Positions 9,510-17,223 of a DNA stretch of 38,975 bases are shown one piece after another. The stretch covers positions 1-38,975 of the forward strand of contig CAJXAV010000010.1 of assembly GCA_913050095.1 (NCBI GenBank), in the 5' to 3' direction. Position 1 is the first letter of the stretch; every line of letters starts with the position of its first letter. The stretch is from an uncultured Gammaproteobacteria bacterium (lineage in GTDB: Bacteria > Pseudomonadota > Gammaproteobacteria > Poriferisulfidales > GCA-002705445). The position numbers were made by a program, and so were the translations under genes. The notes below the pieces were generated by a model. It ran no database searches. It worked only from the letters and a program-made list of their open reading frames with translations, and had not been told where the DNA came from.

Positions 9510-10502
9510 GTGAATGACGAAAATAAAGATTTAAATAACGAAAACAAAAATAATAATATTGTTTCTCAAAAACATCTTCGTCATTTTTTAGATATAGAAT
9601 ATTTACCCAAGTCACTTATTTTAGATATCCTAGATCTTGCAGAATCTTTTGCTGGAGTTTCTGGTCAGCCAGTAAAAAAAGTTCCATTATTAAGAGGTAA
9701 AACTATAGTAAATTTATTTTTTGAGGCCAGCACAAGAACAAGAACAACTTTTGAATTAGCTGCCAAAAGATTATCAGCAGATTTTTTAAATATTAATGTT
9801 GACTTCAGTGCAACCAAAAAAGGAGAATCACTTCTTGATACACTTAGAAACCTAGAAGCAATGCATTGTGATATGTTTATTGTTAGACACCCTTTATCTG
9901 GAGCTGCCGAATTTATATCTAAGAATGTTTCGCAAAATATTAGTGTAATAAACGCAGGTGATGGAAGACACGCCCACCCCACCCAGGCGATGTTAGATGT
10001 TTTTACTATAAGAAAATATTTTAAGGATTTTAAAAAAATCAAAGTAGCAATTGTTGGAGATATACTTCATTCAAGAGTTGCTAGATCTTTAATACATGCG
10101 CTTAGAATACTTGAGGTGCCAGACATAAGAGTAATTGGTCCAAAAACACTTTTGCCAAATGGGATTGAACATATGGGAGTAACATCTTATGTAGATATGG
10201 ATGCTGGCATTAAGGACTGCAATGTTGTGATAATGCTAAGATTGCAAAATGAAAGAATGAATTCTAGTTTTATACCTGATGAACATGAATATTATAATTT
10301 ATATGGTTTTACTCCAGATAGATTACAACTGCTTTCTAAAAATGGCATAGTCATGCATCCTGGCCCAGTTAATCGAGGTATAGAAATAAGTTCAGAAGTA
10401 GCAGATGGTGATAGATCGGTAATTCTCCAACAAGTATCAAATGGCATAGCAGTTAGAATGGCTATATTGTCATTATCTATGCAACCTCAACCGGATAATT
10501 AG
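9510..10502 (+). CDS. pyrB: Aspartate carbamoyltransferase, catalytic chain
   Basis: Joins carbamoyl phosphate and aspartate, the first committed step of pyrimidine synthesis. The 330-residue chain has the carbamoyl-phosphate motif [19 protein letters not shown] at about residue 70, [14 protein letters not shown], and [11 protein letters not shown]. It starts at a GTG with AGAGG nine bases upstream; the ATG two bases earlier runs straight into a stop. The first 20 or so residues are an Asn/Asp/Lys-rich tail. No pyrI regulatory gene follows; instead the dihydroorotase-like pyrC' starts on the next base. This fits the class A holoenzyme known from Pseudomonas. Confidence 0.96.
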   Translation: MNDENKDLNNENKNNNIVSQKHLRHFLDIEYLPKSLILDILDLAESFAGVSGQPVKKVPLLRGKTIVNLFFEASTRTRTTFELAAKRLSADFLNINVDFSATKKGESLLDTLRNLEAMHCDMFIVRHPLSGAAEFISKNVSQNISVINAGDGRHAHPTQAMLDVFTIRKYFKDFKKIKVAIVGDILHSRVARSLIHALRILEVPDIRVIGPKTLLPNGIEHMGVTSYVDMDAGIKDCNVVIMLRLQNERMNSSFIPDEHEYYNLYGFTPDRLQLLSKNGIVMHPGPVNRGIEISSEVADGDRSVILQQVSNGIAVRMAILSLSMQPQPDN

Positions 10503-11780
10503 ATGAAAGATATAATAATAAAGTCAGGAAATATTATAAATCCGGGAGGTGAAGTTTCTGGTTATCATGATATTTATATAAAGGATGGAATTATTATTGG
10601 AATTGATGAAGATAATACAAAACTAAATTCCCCAATTATTATTGATGCAGAAAATTGTATTATATGCCCTGGCTTAGTTGATTTATCTGTAAGATTTAGA
10701 CAACCCGGATTAGAAAAAGAAGCAACTATTTTAAGTGAATCAATGGCGGCAGTATCCTCAGGTGTTACCACAGTATGTTATATGCCTGATACACAACCTG
10801 TTATAGATACACCAGCTCAAATAAAGCTTGTCGAAGAAATATTTAAAAATGTAAATTTATGCAAAGTAAAGGTTTTAGCATCACTTACAAAAGATCTTGA
10901 TGGAAATAGATTAAGCCCAATGATGGAATTAAAGCAAGCCGGTGCTGTTGGATTGACAAATTGCTTAAATCCTATTCAAGATTTATTAGTTTTAAGAAGA
11001 GCAATGGAATATGCTTCTGGGCAGAATATGACAATTTTTTATCAACCTCAAAATAAATATCTAGCTAACAATGGTTGTGTGCATGAGGGAAAAATTTCAA
11101 ATAAATTAGGGTTGCCTGGTATTCCATCTGCAGCGGAATCTATTGCTGTAGCTGAGGCTTTATCATTGAGTAAATTAACAGGTGTAAAATTACATTTGTG
11201 TAGAATATCATGTCTTGAGTCAATAGCATTAATACAAAATGCACATTCATCTGGATTAGAAGTAACTTGTGATGTAGCTATTCATCAATTATTTTTTGAT
11301 GAGGAAGCTATAAATAATTTTAATAGTGATTATCATGTTATGCCACCTTTTAGATCAAATGAAGATCTGTTGGCCTTAAAAAAGGCAATTAATGACAAGA
11401 CTATAACTGCAATATGTTCAGACCATCAACCTCATAATGAAGATGCAAAACAAGCGCCATTTTCAAATACACAGCCTGGAATATCATCAATTGAATTATT
11501 ATTACCATTATTAATGGAGCTTGTTGATAAAAATATTTTAGATTTAGAAACAGCCGTATCAAAAGTTACATCTAACCCAGCAAGCATTTTAGGAATTAAT
11601 TCTGGAGTTATTTCTAAAGGATCACCTGCGGATTTATGTATACTAAAAAATAAAGAATGGAAATACGAAAAATCAAAAATTATTAGCTCTGGAAAGAACA
11701 GTCCATTTATTAATAAAAATTTCAAAACAGTTGTTGAAAAAACTATATGTGATGGAAAGTTAGTCTATGAAAGAAAATAA
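10503..11780 (+). CDS. pyrC': Dihydroorotase-like non-catalytic subunit of aspartate carbamoyltransferase (PyrC')
   Basis: A dihydroorotase homologue that should be enzymatically dead. The metal-binding DxHxH of active enzymes is DLSVRFRQPG here (Asp60, Ser62, Arg64), so both His ligands are gone. The region where active enzymes carry a His before the barrel loop reads HLCRIS. SDHQPH is kept. The same DLSV replacement occurs in the Pseudomonas pyrC' product, which scaffolds PyrB rather than catalysing. The ATG directly follows the pyrB stop with no gap, suiting equimolar production. A catalytic pyrC must be elsewhere in the genome. 425 residues. The structural role is inferred from the family. 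Confidence 0.9.
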   Translation: MKDIIIKSGNIINPGGEVSGYHDIYIKDGIIIGIDEDNTKLNSPIIIDAENCIICPGLVDLSVRFRQPGLEKEATILSESMAAVSSGVTTVCYMPDTQPVIDTPAQIKLVEEIFKNVNLCKVKVLASLTKDLDGNRLSPMMELKQAGAVGLTNCLNPIQDLLVLRRAMEYASGQNMTIFYQPQNKYLANNGCVHEGKISNKLGLPGIPSAAESIAVAEALSLSKLTGVKLHLCRISCLESIALIQNAHSSGLEVTCDVAIHQLFFDEEAINNFNSDYHVMPPFRSNEDLLALKKAINDKTITAICSDHQPHNEDAKQAPFSNTQPGISSIELLLPLLMELVDKNILDLETAVSKVTSNPASILGINSGVISKGSPADLCILKNKEWKYEKSKIISSGKNSPFINKNFKTVVEKTICDGKLVYERK

Positions 11781-11789
11781 TTCCGTAAT

Positions 11790-12476
11790 ATGAATGAAAT
11801 CCAAAAAAATGTCATTGAATTAAAAAATAAAATTTTAGAATTAGAGTCTAAATCGAGCCGTGCTGCAGATAGCGTAACTTTAATGGCAGTAAGTAAAACA
11901 CATTCTGCTCAGAAAATTAGAGAAGCATATTCGTGTGGACATAAAGACTTTGGAGAGAATTACTTACAAGAGTCAATTCAAAAAATTAATGAATTAAAAG
12001 ATCTGGATATTACATGGCATTTTATAGGAAAAATACAAAGCAACAAATCAAAACAAATTGCTGAAAATTTTAGTTGGGCTCACAGTATAGATAAAATTTC
12101 TACTTTAAAAAAAATTAATGAATATAGAAAAATATTGAAAAATAATTTGAACGTTTGTATTCAAATTAATGTTGACCAAGAGGCTACAAAATCTGGGATA
12201 TGTGAAAATGAAGTAGAACAATTTATTAAAGAAGCTCAGAAATTAGAAAAAATAAATGTTAGGGGTTTAATGGCTATTCCAAAACATAATGATGATTATA
12301 ATATTCAATATGAAACTTTTATGCGTATTAAGAATTTATTTGATACTCTAGTGAATAAAGGATATAAGTTAGATACTTTATCAATAGGAATGAGCTCAGA
12401 TTTTCATGCAGCAATTGCTGCTGGCTCTACTATAGTCAGAATAGGAACTTCAATTTTTGGTGAAAGAAAAAAATGA
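11790..12476 (+). CDS. yggS: PLP homeostasis protein, YggS/PROSC family
   Basis: Binds pyridoxal phosphate and helps keep its free level in check; no enzymatic activity is known for the family. The 228-residue TIM-barrel protein has the PLP lysine in LMAVSKTHSAQKI, then FGENYLQES, WHFIGKIQSNKSK, INVDQEATKSGI, RGLMAIPKHND, and LSIGMSSDFHAAIAAGSTIVRIGTSIFG. It follows pyrC' by 9 bases and overlaps proC by 4. yggS-proC-yggT is a conserved gammaproteobacterial order. Confidence 0.95.
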   Translation: MNEIQKNVIELKNKILELESKSSRAADSVTLMAVSKTHSAQKIREAYSCGHKDFGENYLQESIQKINELKDLDITWHFIGKIQSNKSKQIAENFSWAHSIDKISTLKKINEYRKILKNNLNVCIQINVDQEATKSGICENEVEQFIKEAQKLEKINVRGLMAIPKHNDDYNIQYETFMRIKNLFDTLVNKGYKLDTLSIGMSSDFHAAIAAGSTIVRIGTSIFGERKK

Positions 12477-13273
12477 ATATAGCATTTATAGGTTTTGGAA
12501 ATATGGCAAATGCTCTGGTAAGAGGAATACTGTCAGCTGATAATATTACATTAGCCGATAACTTATACATATTTCATAATAAAACAAAAAATGATTATAG
12601 TTTAGATAAATGTACTTTTTTAAATTCTAGCGAAGAATGTAATAATAGTTTTGATATTATATTTTTATGTGTGAAACCAGTAGATCTAGAAAAAGCAATT
12701 TTAGAGAACAGTAAAATTTTTAAAGATAATCAAATAATAGTTTCTGTAGTAGCAGGCATAACAATAGATTCAATTAAAAAAAACATAAATAAAAATATTG
12801 CTGTAGTGAGAGCAATGCCAAATTTATGCGCAATTTTCAATGAAAGTATTACAGGTTTATGTGCTGAAAACACAATAAATGAAGCTAGCAAAGATTATGT
12901 AGAAAATATTTTTAAATGTGTTGGCCATATTAGAAATATAGATGAGGATGAAATGCATTTATTTACCGCTTTATATGGAAGCGGACCTGCATATATAATG
13001 TATTTTATAGAATCATTAGTGGATTGCGATGATTTTAAAAATATAACAAAAGAGGACAAATCTTTACTAATTTTACATATGTTAAACAGTACTTCAAAAA
13101 TGTTATTTGTCACCGAAAATATAAATGATTTAAGATCTAAAGTTACATCAAAAAAAGGCACGACTGAAGCAGCTTTGAAAATTTTTGAAAAAAATAATTT
13201 TAATAAAATTATAAAAGATGCTATTAAAGGCGCAAAAAATAAATCTATAGATATAGCAAATAAGAAAAAATAA
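12473..13273 (+). CDS. proC: Pyrroline-5-carboxylate reductase
   Basis: Last step of proline synthesis: NAD(P)H reduction of pyrroline-5-carboxylate. The 266-residue protein starts with the dinucleotide fold IAFIGFGNMANALVRGIL. It then has IIFLCVKPVDLEKAI, VSVVAGITID, VRAMPNLCAIFNES (family usually PN(T/L)P, so Cys replaces Pro), and ALYGSGPAYIMYFIESL. The C-terminal SKKGTTEAAL corresponds to the family's SPGGTT motif but has lost Pro-Gly-Gly to Lys-Lys-Gly. Overlaps yggS (ATGA) and yggT (TAATG). The motif changes may be lineage drift; the fold is clear. Confidence 0.92.
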   Translation: MNIAFIGFGNMANALVRGILSADNITLADNLYIFHNKTKNDYSLDKCTFLNSSEECNNSFDIIFLCVKPVDLEKAILENSKIFKDNQIIVSVVAGITIDSIKKNINKNIAVVRAMPNLCAIFNESITGLCAENTINEASKDYVENIFKCVGHIRNIDEDEMHLFTALYGSGPAYIMYFIESLVDCDDFKNITKEDKSLLILHMLNSTSKMLFVTENINDLRSKVTSKKGTTEAALKIFEKNNFNKIIKDAIKGAKNKSIDIANKKK

Positions 13274-13830
13274 TGTCAAATACATTCCCAGAATTAGGAT
13301 TTTTTATAATTGATTTAATTTTATCATTTTTAGTATTGATTTTTACTTTAAGAATTCTTTTGGCTTTATTTAGTACTAATACAAATAATCCTATCACGCA
13401 ATCAATAATAAAAATATCTAAGCCAATTAGATCTTTATTTATTTTTATACCAAATTTAGGGAAATTTGAGTTATCTAGTTTGACAGTTATTTTTCTATGT
13501 CACTTATCGGGCATTTATTTACAAACTAGTATGTTAGGAAGTAGTATTTTAATTGAAAAATTAATAATATTTTCTTTTAAAAGTTCTTTATTTAGCTTAT
13601 TGAATGCTTTGACAATAATTTTTATAATTCTGGCAGTTTCTAGTTGGTTTACTCAATCATTTCAAGCCAATAGAAATCCTGCTATAGATATTGTTTTTCA
13701 AATATCTAACCCAATCTTATTGTTTATAAAAAGATTTATTCCAACGTCAGTTGGGGTTATAGATTTTTCAGTCATTATAGCCCTTGTTCTAATACATTTT
13801 TTACAAAATTTTTTAAATATTATTTTGTAA
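13273..13830 (+). CDS. yggT: YggT family membrane protein
   Basis: Small integral membrane protein of unproven function; the family has been linked to osmotic or cation tolerance in E. coli. The 185 residues hold two copies of the YGGT module: a hydrophobic helix, then a segment like LLALFSTNTNNPITQSIIKISKPIRSLF, repeated as SWFTQSFQANRNPAIDIVFQISNPILLFIKRFIP. Four to five membrane helices are visible. The start shares a base with the proC stop. Last gene before the metX promoter. Confidence 0.88.
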   Translation: MSNTFPELGFFIIDLILSFLVLIFTLRILLALFSTNTNNPITQSIIKISKPIRSLFIFIPNLGKFELSSLTVIFLCHLSGIYLQTSMLGSSILIEKLIIFSFKSSLFSLLNALTIIFIILAVSSWFTQSFQANRNPAIDIVFQISNPILLFIKRFIPTSVGVIDFSVIIALVLIHFLQNFLNIIL

Positions 13831-13836
13831 CCAAAT

Positions 13837-13865
13837 TTGTATATTTATATAAAATAAAGTATATT
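13837..13865 (+). promoter_or_regulatory. Probable sigma-70 promoter of the metX-metW unit
   Basis: TTGTAT (13837-13842) and TATATT (13860-13865) are separated by 17 bases, matching four of six and five of six consensus positions. Transcription would begin near 13872, just before the riboswitch P1 stem, which makes the assignment more convincing than the hexamers alone. Confidence 0.6.
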
Positions 13866-13871
13866 GCATAA

Positions 13872-13919
13872 AACACCGATTTGAAGTCAGCTTGCGGGTG
13901 GGAAAATACAGCTAAAGCG
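13872..13919 (+). promoter_or_regulatory. SAM-II/SAM-V-type riboswitch aptamer upstream of metX
   Basis: The segment has the H-type pseudoknot layout of the SAM-II/SAM-V superfamily. P1 is CACC (13874-13877) with GGTG (13897-13900). Its loop begins GATTTGA and ends CTTGC, both family hallmarks. The 3' tail GGAAAATACAGCTAAAGCG carries the conserved GCTAAA, and its AAGC (13915-13918) can pair back to GCTT (13890-13893) in the loop. SAM-V is known from abundant marine bacteria ahead of methionine genes, and the next gene is metX. I recognise it from memory of the consensus, not from a covariance search; SAM-V rather than SAM-II is the better guess from the habitat. Confidence 0.78.
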
Positions 13920-13929
13920 AATATATTAA

Positions 13930-13989
13930 AAGCACAGCTTAATTCCCTTCATATAAAAAAATGATTTCAAATTTGAAATTTTTGGAATT
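13930..13989 (+). promoter_or_regulatory. Putative translational expression platform sequestering the metX ribosome-binding site
   Basis: AATTCC (13941-13946) can pair with GGAATT (13984-13989), which contains the GGA Shine-Dalgarno 7 bases before the ATG at 13994. Inside it sits a perfect 16-base palindrome (13964-13979), able to form a 6-bp hairpin with an AATT loop. Just upstream, AAGC (13930-13933) and GCTT (13937-13940) form a small hairpin. That GCTT could also compete with the aptamer loop for AAGC 13915-13918. The pairings are seen; the switching mechanism is inferred. Confidence 0.5.
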
Positions 13990-13993
13990 TTAT

Positions 13994-15127
13994 ATGACAA
14001 ATAAATTTAATAAAAATTCTGTTGGCATTGTAGAACCTAAGACTGTTGAGATAAAACAAAGTCTTAAGCTAGATTGTGGAAAAACTTTAGATAACTTTTC
14101 ATTAGTATATGAAACTTATGGAAAATTAAATGAAAAAAAAAATAACGCTATATTAATTTGTCATGCTTTATCTGGAGATCATCATGCTGCAGGTTATCAC
14201 AAGGAAGATGATAAGAAGCCTGGTTGGTGGGATTCATGTATTGGACCAGGAAAACCGTTTGACACAAATAAGTTCTTTATTGTTTCTTTGAATAATCTTG
14301 GAGGCTGTCAAGGGTCGACGGGGCCAAATACAATTGATAAAAAAACAAAAAAAGAATACGGGCCTGATTTTCCAATTGTAACTGTTAAAGATTGGGTAAA
14401 TAGTCAAAAACTTTTAGCAGATTTTTTAGAAATTGATATATGGGCTTGTGTTATTGGCGGCAGTCTTGGAGGCATGCAAGCATTGCAATGGTCAATAAGT
14501 TATCCTAACAAAATTAAAAACTCTATTGTAGTCGCAGCCGCAGCAAAACTATCAGCGCAAAACATTGCTTTTAATGAAGTCGCAAGACAAGCAATCATTA
14601 CAGATCCTGACTTTCATGACGGTAGATACAATAATTTCGGCGTAATACCAAAAAGAGGTCTTAGTATTGCAAGAATGTTGGGACATATTACATATTTATC
14701 AGATGACTCAATGAGACAAAAATTTGGAAGAGATCTTAGAGAAGGCAAGCTTCATTTTGGATATGACGTAGATTTTCAAGTTGAGAGTTACCTAAGATAT
14801 CAGGCGCAAGCATTTGTAGAAAGATTTGATGCAAATACATATTTGTTAATGACAAAGGCTTTAGACTATTTTGATCCTGCAGAAGAATTTGAAGGTGATC
14901 TTTCAAAAGCATTTGAAAAAACAGATTCTAAATTTTTAGTCATATCTTTTACTAGTGATTGGAGATTTTCATCAACAAAGTCACGCGAAATTGTTAAATC
15001 ACTCGTGAAAGCTAGAAAGAAAGTATCGTACTCAGAAATTGAGGCAAATCAGGGGCATGACGCTTTTTTAATGCCTATACCTCAGTATCTAGATGTTTTG
15101 AAAAACTTTATGGATAACATAAATTAA
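13994..15127 (+). CDS. metX: Homoserine O-acyltransferase (succinyl- or acetyl-)
   Basis: Acylates homoserine at the start of methionine synthesis. Alpha/beta-hydrolase fold: [46 protein letters not shown], nucleophile elbow [12 protein letters not shown], the Asp in FTSDWRFS, and the His in [12 protein letters not shown]. With the ATG at 13994 it is 377 residues, matching Pseudomonas MetX, with GGA at the right distance. An ATG at 13961 would add 11 residues and lie inside the palindromic leader, so it is less likely. In gammaproteobacteria with metW next door, such enzymes are often succinyltransferases; the acyl donor cannot be fixed here. Likely controlled by the riboswitch. Confidence 0.94.
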   Translation: MTNKFNKNSVGIVEPKTVEIKQSLKLDCGKTLDNFSLVYETYGKLNEKKNNAILICHALSGDHHAAGYHKEDDKKPGWWDSCIGPGKPFDTNKFFIVSLNNLGGCQGSTGPNTIDKKTKKEYGPDFPIVTVKDWVNSQKLLADFLEIDIWACVIGGSLGGMQALQWSISYPNKIKNSIVVAAAAKLSAQNIAFNEVARQAIITDPDFHDGRYNNFGVIPKRGLSIARMLGHITYLSDDSMRQKFGRDLREGKLHFGYDVDFQVESYLRYQAQAFVERFDANTYLLMTKALDYFDPAEEFEGDLSKAFEKTDSKFLVISFTSDWRFSSTKSREIVKSLVKARKKVSYSEIEANQGHDAFLMPIPQYLDVLKNFMDNIN

Positions 15128-15143
15128 ATACTGGTAATAATAT

Positions 15144-15743
15144 ATGGATAGAAAAGATTTTAAAATAATATCTAATTGGATAAAAAAAGATTCAACTGTA
15201 CTTGATTTAGGATGCGGGGATTCTACATTATTAGATTTCTTAACATCAACTAAAAATATAACAGGCTATGGTTTTGAGAAAGATCTAGAAAAAGTAAAGG
15301 AATCTATAAAAAAAAATATTAGCGTAATACAGTCAGATTTCTACACTGGGCTCGGAGAATATTTCGAAAGTAGTTTTTTTGATTATGCTGTTATGACTCA
15401 TGCTCTTCAAGAAAATAAGAATCCTGATAAGATTTTAAAAGAAATGTTGAGAGTTGCAAATGAAGGTATTGTAACATTTCCAAATATGGGTTTTTGGAAA
15501 AACAGGGTAGAACTAGGATTTCTAGGACGTATGCCAATATCAAAGTCATTGCCAAACAAATGGTTTGATACTCCAAATATTCATTTGTGTACTTTTAAAG
15601 ATTTTGAAGATTTATGTAAAGATCTAGAAATTAAAATTCTTGAAAAAAAGGTTTTAGATAATAGTTATTCAAGTAATTTTTTATGTAAACTCTCACCAAA
15701 TTTTTTTGGAGAAATTGCATTATATCGATTTAAAAAGGATTAG
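15144..15743 (+). CDS. metW: Methionine biosynthesis protein MetW
   Basis: Methyltransferase-fold protein that accompanies MetX in many proteobacteria and is reported to be needed for activity of some MetX enzymes. 199 residues with VLDLGCGDSTLLDFL, YAVMTHALQENKNPDKILKE, VTFPNMGFWKNRVELGF LGRMP, and PNKWFDTPNIHLCTFKDFEDLC. It lies 16 bases after metX and should share its promoter and riboswitch. The 3' end overlaps the stop of the opposing TerB-like gene by 4 bases. Confidence 0.94.
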   Translation: MDRKDFKIISNWIKKDSTVLDLGCGDSTLLDFLTSTKNITGYGFEKDLEKVKESIKKNISVIQSDFYTGLGEYFESSFFDYAVMTHALQENKNPDKILKEMLRVANEGIVTFPNMGFWKNRVELGFLGRMPISKSLPNKWFDTPNIHLCTFKDFEDLCKDLEIKILEKKVLDNSYSSNFLCKLSPNFFGEIALYRFKKD

Positions 15744-16177
15744 TCTTTAGTTTCAATTTTAGATTGTATAAAATCTGCATGATTAAGATGAAGAAGCTCT
15801 GCAAATCTCCTAATTCTATGCTCCTCATGTTTGTCGATTATATTATCAGCTCTTGCAACAAGCCACGCCATATTTAATAAATTCTTTTTTTGAGTATTTG
15901 TATAATTTGAATTTATTAGTTTTATATATTTTCTTAAGCAATTTACGTCCTTATGTAAATTAAGGGCCTCATCACTTAACCATTGAGCTTTTTTTTCAGT
16001 AAGATTAAATTCTTTTTTAAAAATTTCGATAATTGAGCTAATTTCAGTATTGTCTATTGAGAAATCTGAATAACTTACTTCTATAAGAAGTATTGCACAA
16101 GCAAGATTTACATCGCTAATACTGTCTTCTTCTTTAATTTTGTTTTTTGAAAATATTTTTTTTATAAAAGATATCAT
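15740..16177 (-). CDS. TerB-like domain protein
   Basis: 145-residue, mostly helical acidic protein resembling the TerB (tellurite-resistance B) domain: LACAILLIEVSYSDFSIDN, IIEIFKKEFNLTEKKAQWL, and a second half with LLNMAWLVARADNIIDKHEEHRIRRFAELLHL. The paired segments (S-D-F and A-R-A-D-N-I-I-D-K-H-E) are the acidic metal-binding positions of the fold. A basic N-terminus (ISFIKKIFSKNKIKEE) might associate with the membrane. No other ter genes are near, so tellurite resistance should not be assumed. It is convergent with metW and divergent from the antitoxin-like gene. Confidence 0.72.
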   Translation of the reverse strand: MISFIKKIFSKNKIKEEDSISDVNLACAILLIEVSYSDFSIDNTEISSIIEIFKKEFNLTEKKAQWLSDEALNLHKDVNCLRKYIKLINSNYTNTQKKNLLNMAWLVARADNIIDKHEEHRIRRFAELLHLNHADFIQSKIETKD

Positions 16178-16302
16178 AATTTATTCCTGAACAACTATTA
16201 TGATATTAAATAACTATTTTCCTTTGTCAATTGTACATAACAAAGATGTATTGATAAATTTTTTGTTAAGATATAAAGTAACAGAAATTTTTTTGGTAAA
16301 TT

Positions 16303-16701
16303 ATGGCTGATTATACAGAAGAAGAGTTTATGTTTATAACAAAAACTGTTATGAAAGTTTTAGACGCTTGGAATCTTACTACTGAACAGACCGTTCAGGT
16401 GCTTGGTCTGCCCGAGCAGACAAAAAAGCGTCAGCTAGACAAATATAGAAGCTTAAAAGCATTCCCTAAAAATGATGTAACAATCAGAAGATTGAGCCAT
16501 ATTGTTGGAATATCTGACGCGTTAAGGACTACATTCCCTAGAAATATAAACATGGCAGAAAAATGGATGAAAACTGAGCACAGAAGGTTTAATAATAATA
16601 CACCTTTACATATAATTCTTGAAGAAGGCGTTAATGGATTATGTAAAGTAAGATCAGAATTAGATTGCACTTTTGCTTGGAATTCTTCATCTACAAATTA
16701 A
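16303..16701 (+). CDS. Xre/MbcA/ParS-family (DUF2384) antitoxin-like protein, orphan
   Basis: 132 residues. The N-terminal helices (VMKVLDAWNLTTEQTVQVLG) suit the helical DNA-binding region of Xre/ParS proteins. The C-terminal half (RLSHIVGISDALRTTF, NTPLHIILEEGVNGLCKVRSELD) matches the toxin-binding domain pattern of Xre/MbcA/ParS antitoxins. Their usual partner is a RES-domain toxin next door. None is present: the gene 9 bases downstream encodes a SET methyltransferase, and the upstream neighbour is the divergent TerB-like gene. It may therefore be a stand-alone regulator. Domain call is from sequence pattern; role is open. An imperfect inverted repeat (CTTTGT...ACAAAG, about 16222-16245) lies in the divergent spacer and could be an operator. 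Confidence 0.72.
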   Translation: MADYTEEEFMFITKTVMKVLDAWNLTTEQTVQVLGLPEQTKKRQLDKYRSLKAFPKNDVTIRRLSHIVGISDALRTTFPRNINMAEKWMKTEHRRFNNNTPLHIILEEGVNGLCKVRSELDCTFAWNSSSTN

Positions 16702-16710
16702 AAAATATTT

Positions 16711-17223
16711 ATGAAAAAATTATATACAATTAAAAATTCAAAGTTACACGGAAAAGGATTATTTGCTAAACAAAATATTAAAGCAGGTACGAATGTAGTT
16801 GAATACGTTGGAGAGAAGATTACTAAAGCACAATCCGATAAGATTGCAGAAGCTCAGTTAGAAAAATCTCAAAAAAATGTAGACGAAGGACAAGTTTATA
16901 TTTTTACTTTAGATAATAAATACGATATCAATGGAAATGTTAGTTACAATAATGCAAGATTAATGAATCACTCCTGTAATCCAAATTGTGACACTGATAT
17001 TGTAGATGGAAAAATTTGGATTAGATCATTCAGAGATATAAAAAAAGGAGATGAATTAACCTATGATTATGGTTTTGTTTTTGATGTTGATGATTTTAGA
17101 GATCATGTATGTAAATGTGGTTCAAGAAAGTGTGTAGGCTTTATAGTTACAGAAACTGATTGGAAAAAACTAAGAAAATATTTGTTAAGGCTTGCAAAAA
17201 ATTGCACAAAGGCTAATCAATAA
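16711..17223 (+). CDS. SET-domain protein-lysine methyltransferase
   Basis: 170-residue single-domain SET protein, predicted to methylate lysines with SAM. Seen in order: SKLHGKGLFAKQNIKAG (cofactor loop), VEYVGEKIT, the pseudoknot motif LMNHSCNPNC (Asn86-His87-Ser88-Cys89), GDELTYDYGF (catalytic-site Tyr118/Tyr120), and a post-SET CKCGSRKC (Cys134, 136, 141) which with Cys89 can bind zinc. All key residues are intact, so it is probably active. The target is unknown; ribosomal or DNA-binding proteins are candidates. The tail overlaps the opposing yrfG-like gene by 11 bases. It appears to form a two-gene unit with the preceding antitoxin-like gene. Confidence 0.88.
   Translation: MKKLYTIKNSKLHGKGLFAKQNIKAGTNVVEYVGEKITKAQSDKIAEAQLEKSQKNVDEGQVYIFTLDNKYDINGNVSYNNARLMNHSCNPNCDTDIVDGKIWIRSFRDIKKGDELTYDYGFVFDVDDFRDHVCKCGSRKCVGFIVTETDWKKLRKYLLRLAKNCTKANQ

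Noticed and set aside
15740-16177. Tellurite-resistance operon
   Set aside because: Only a single TerB-like domain protein is present; no terA, terC, terD or terZ genes are near.
16303-16701. A complete toxin-antitoxin module with the Xre/ParS-like protein
   Set aside because: No RES-domain or other toxin ORF lies on either side; the flanking genes encode a SET methyltransferase and a TerB-like protein.
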